A stretch of DNA of 64,000 nt from CCMP332 sp040218795 (lineage in GTDB: Bacteria; Bacteroidota; Bacteroidia; Cytophagales; CCMP332). The position numbers were made by a program, and so were the translations under genes. Below are positions 63,107-64,000 of this stretch, in pieces. The stretch lies in NCBI GenBank assembly GCA_040218795.1, contig JAVJQT010000003.1, positions 310,001 to 374,000 on the forward strand, read 5' to 3'. The stretch's first letter is position 1. The number at the start of each line of letters is the position of its first letter. The notes below the pieces were generated by a model. The model had not been told where the DNA came from and did not search any database. It saw only the letters and a list, made by a program, of their open reading frames with translations.

Positions 63107-63559
63107 ATGGCAAAGCTAGAAGATGAAATAAAGCAGTATAAATTCCCAAGTCAGTTTCAAAAAGCACTTTTAAATTTGATTTATACAGGCAACTGGATTT
63201 CAGCAAGACATAAAAAATTTTTTGCAAAGCACAATTTATCTCATGAACAGTATAATGTTTTGCGAATACTTAGAGGACAGCATCCCAATCCCGCATCAAT
63301 TCAATTAATCAATGAAAGAATGCTCGACAAAATGTCAAATGTTTCGCGTCTTGTTGAAAAATTACGCGCAAAATCCTTAATAACACGAACAACTTCCAGT
63401 GAAGACAGGCGGCAAGTAGATGTTAAAATTTCAGATAAAGGGCTGTCCTTGCTCTCAGAAATGGATGTAGAAATCGATAAACTACAAACTTCCATTCAAA
63501 CAATTTCGGAAGCCGAAGCCGAACATTTGAACCAACTTCTCGATAAACTACGGGGATAA
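63107..63559 (+). CDS. MarR family transcriptional regulator
   Basis: A 150-residue winged-helix dimer protein. The N-terminal dimerisation helix (about residues 15-45) is followed by the DNA-binding core: HEQYNVLRILRGQHPNPASIQLINERMLDKMSNVSRLVEKLRAKSLITRTTSSEDRRQVDVKIS, with the recognition helix around SNVSRLVEKL and the wing EDRRQVDV. C-terminal helices complete the dimer interface. A palindromic operator-like site sits 16 bases upstream. The ligand is unknown. Confidence 0.92.
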   Translation: MAKLEDEIKQYKFPSQFQKALLNLIYTGNWISARHKKFFAKHNLSHEQYNVLRILRGQHPNPASIQLINERMLDKMSNVSRLVEKLRAKSLITRTTSSEDRRQVDVKISDKGLSLLSEMDVEIDKLQTSIQTISEAEAEHLNQLLDKLRG

Positions 63560-63654
63560 TTTAAATAATCATAGAAATCAATCGTTTTAAGGCTTGCAAA
63601 TAACCGAGCATAAAGATTTTTTATTACTAAATTCGCGGCTTTAAAAGAAAAAAA

Positions 63655-64000
63655 ATGTTATCATTTTCCAGATTGAACAACGTCGGCGGATGGATCGCCT
63701 TTTTAATAAGTTTTATTGTTTATACAATCACTGTAGAACCAACAGCAAGTTTTTGGGATTGTGGGGAGTTTATATCCGTTTCCTATAAACTCATGGTTCC
63801 GCATCCTCCGGGAGCTCCGTTTTATCTATTGGTAGGCCGATTCTTTTCTCTTTTAGCATTTGGAGATGTTTTGCAGGTTGCTTTCTGGGTTAATATGTTA
63901 TCTGTTGTCTCAAGTGCACTTACGGTCCTATTCACTTTTTGGGCAATTACACTTCTTGGAAGAAAATTACTCAAAACCGAAGATCCTAAAGGTGCAGATC
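63655..64000 (+). CDS. DUF2723 family membrane protein (3' partial)
   Basis: The window ends inside this gene after 115 codons. The visible part has a short N terminus, a hydrophobic span (WIAFLISFIVYTITV) and then the DUF2723 signature EPTASFWDCGEFISVSYKLMVPHPPGAPFYLLVGRFFSL, followed by a second hydrophobic region. Full-length members are large multi-span proteins of the GT-C glycosyltransferase type, many involved in protein O-glycosylation or lipid-linked sugar transfer in Bacteroidota. A TAAATTCG at 63628-63635 could be its -7 box. Confidence 0.85.
   Translation, partial: MLSFSRLNNVGGWIAFLISFIVYTITVEPTASFWDCGEFISVSYKLMVPHPPGAPFYLLVGRFFSLLAFGDVLQVAFWVNMLSVVSSALTVLFTFWAITLLGRKLLKTEDPKGAD

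Noticed and set aside
1..64000. CRISPR arrays, IS elements, prophage or tRNA genes
   Set aside because: No spaced direct-repeat array, transposase, integrase or cloverleaf-like sequence was seen; the short gaps leave little room for them.

Overview
The window comes from a bacterium of the phylum Bacteroidota, most likely a gliding, type IX secretion (T9SS) member of the Cytophagales or a related order. This rests on gldC, porQ, two proteins with T9SS C-terminal sorting domains, a PorE-like OmpA protein, a long exported YwqK/MORN protein, the ftsX-DUF3098-uppP-truB-ribF gene order, and recurring promoter -7 elements of the Bacteroidota type TAnnTTTG. Base composition is AT-rich and even. Genes are packed tightly and often overlap by 1 to 20 nt. 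I saw no rRNA or tRNA gene, IS element, prophage or CRISPR array, so this is chromosomal core and near-core sequence.

Layout. 1-3.6 kb: the 3' part of ilvE, prfB (with a programmed +1 frameshift) and an ECF sigma/anti-sigma pair. 3.6-9.4 kb: a long co-directional run ftsX, DUF3098, uppP, truB, ribF, two CoA-transferase subunits and an M48 lipoprotein peptidase, several joined by ATGA overlaps. 9.4-15.4 kb: an exported endonuclease-family protein, gldC, and a leftward run dcd, outer-membrane protein, hutI, ftcD (the last steps of histidine degradation). 15.4-25 kb: envelope proteins, namely a T9SS cargo protein, an M13 peptidase, a DUF4403 lipoprotein, a short exported protein and two YwqK/MORN proteins. 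25-30 kb: a PorV/PorQ-like protein overlapping an exported helix-hairpin-helix protein, then UDP-glucose dehydrogenase and UDP-glucuronate decarboxylase (UDP-xylose synthesis). 30-41 kb: hslU with porQ, lon, the PorE-like protein, and rseP-dxr-GH3. 41-52 kb: HtrA protease, e(P4)-type phosphatase, a 1411-residue exported TPR-CHAT protein and both methylmalonyl-CoA mutase subunits. 52-64 kb: dnaA, a LOG-family protein, YceI, a leftward run (TRAP-type binding protein, adenine deaminase, small helical protein, acetyl-CoA hydrolase/transferase), clpB, a membrane-cytochrome c fusion, a sorting-domain-only protein, a MarR regulator and the start of a DUF2723 protein.

Themes. Protein quality control is prominent (lon, hslU, clpB, rseP, HtrA, M13, M48), together with envelope export and acyl-CoA metabolism (SCOT-like transferase, methylmalonyl-CoA mutase, acetyl-CoA hydrolase/transferase). 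The most useful new observations are: a shared palindrome ATGTATATACAT in front of both the marR-like gene (63107) and yceI (54132), 9 kb apart, which suggests a small regulon; a perfect 11-bp inverted repeat in the divergent lon/PorE-like promoter region; a well-preserved RF2 frameshift site and a strong Shine-Dalgarno site at clpB in a lineage that mostly does without them; a secreted TPR-CHAT protein that keeps its His/Cys dyad; and a secreted protein made of almost nothing but a T9SS sorting domain.
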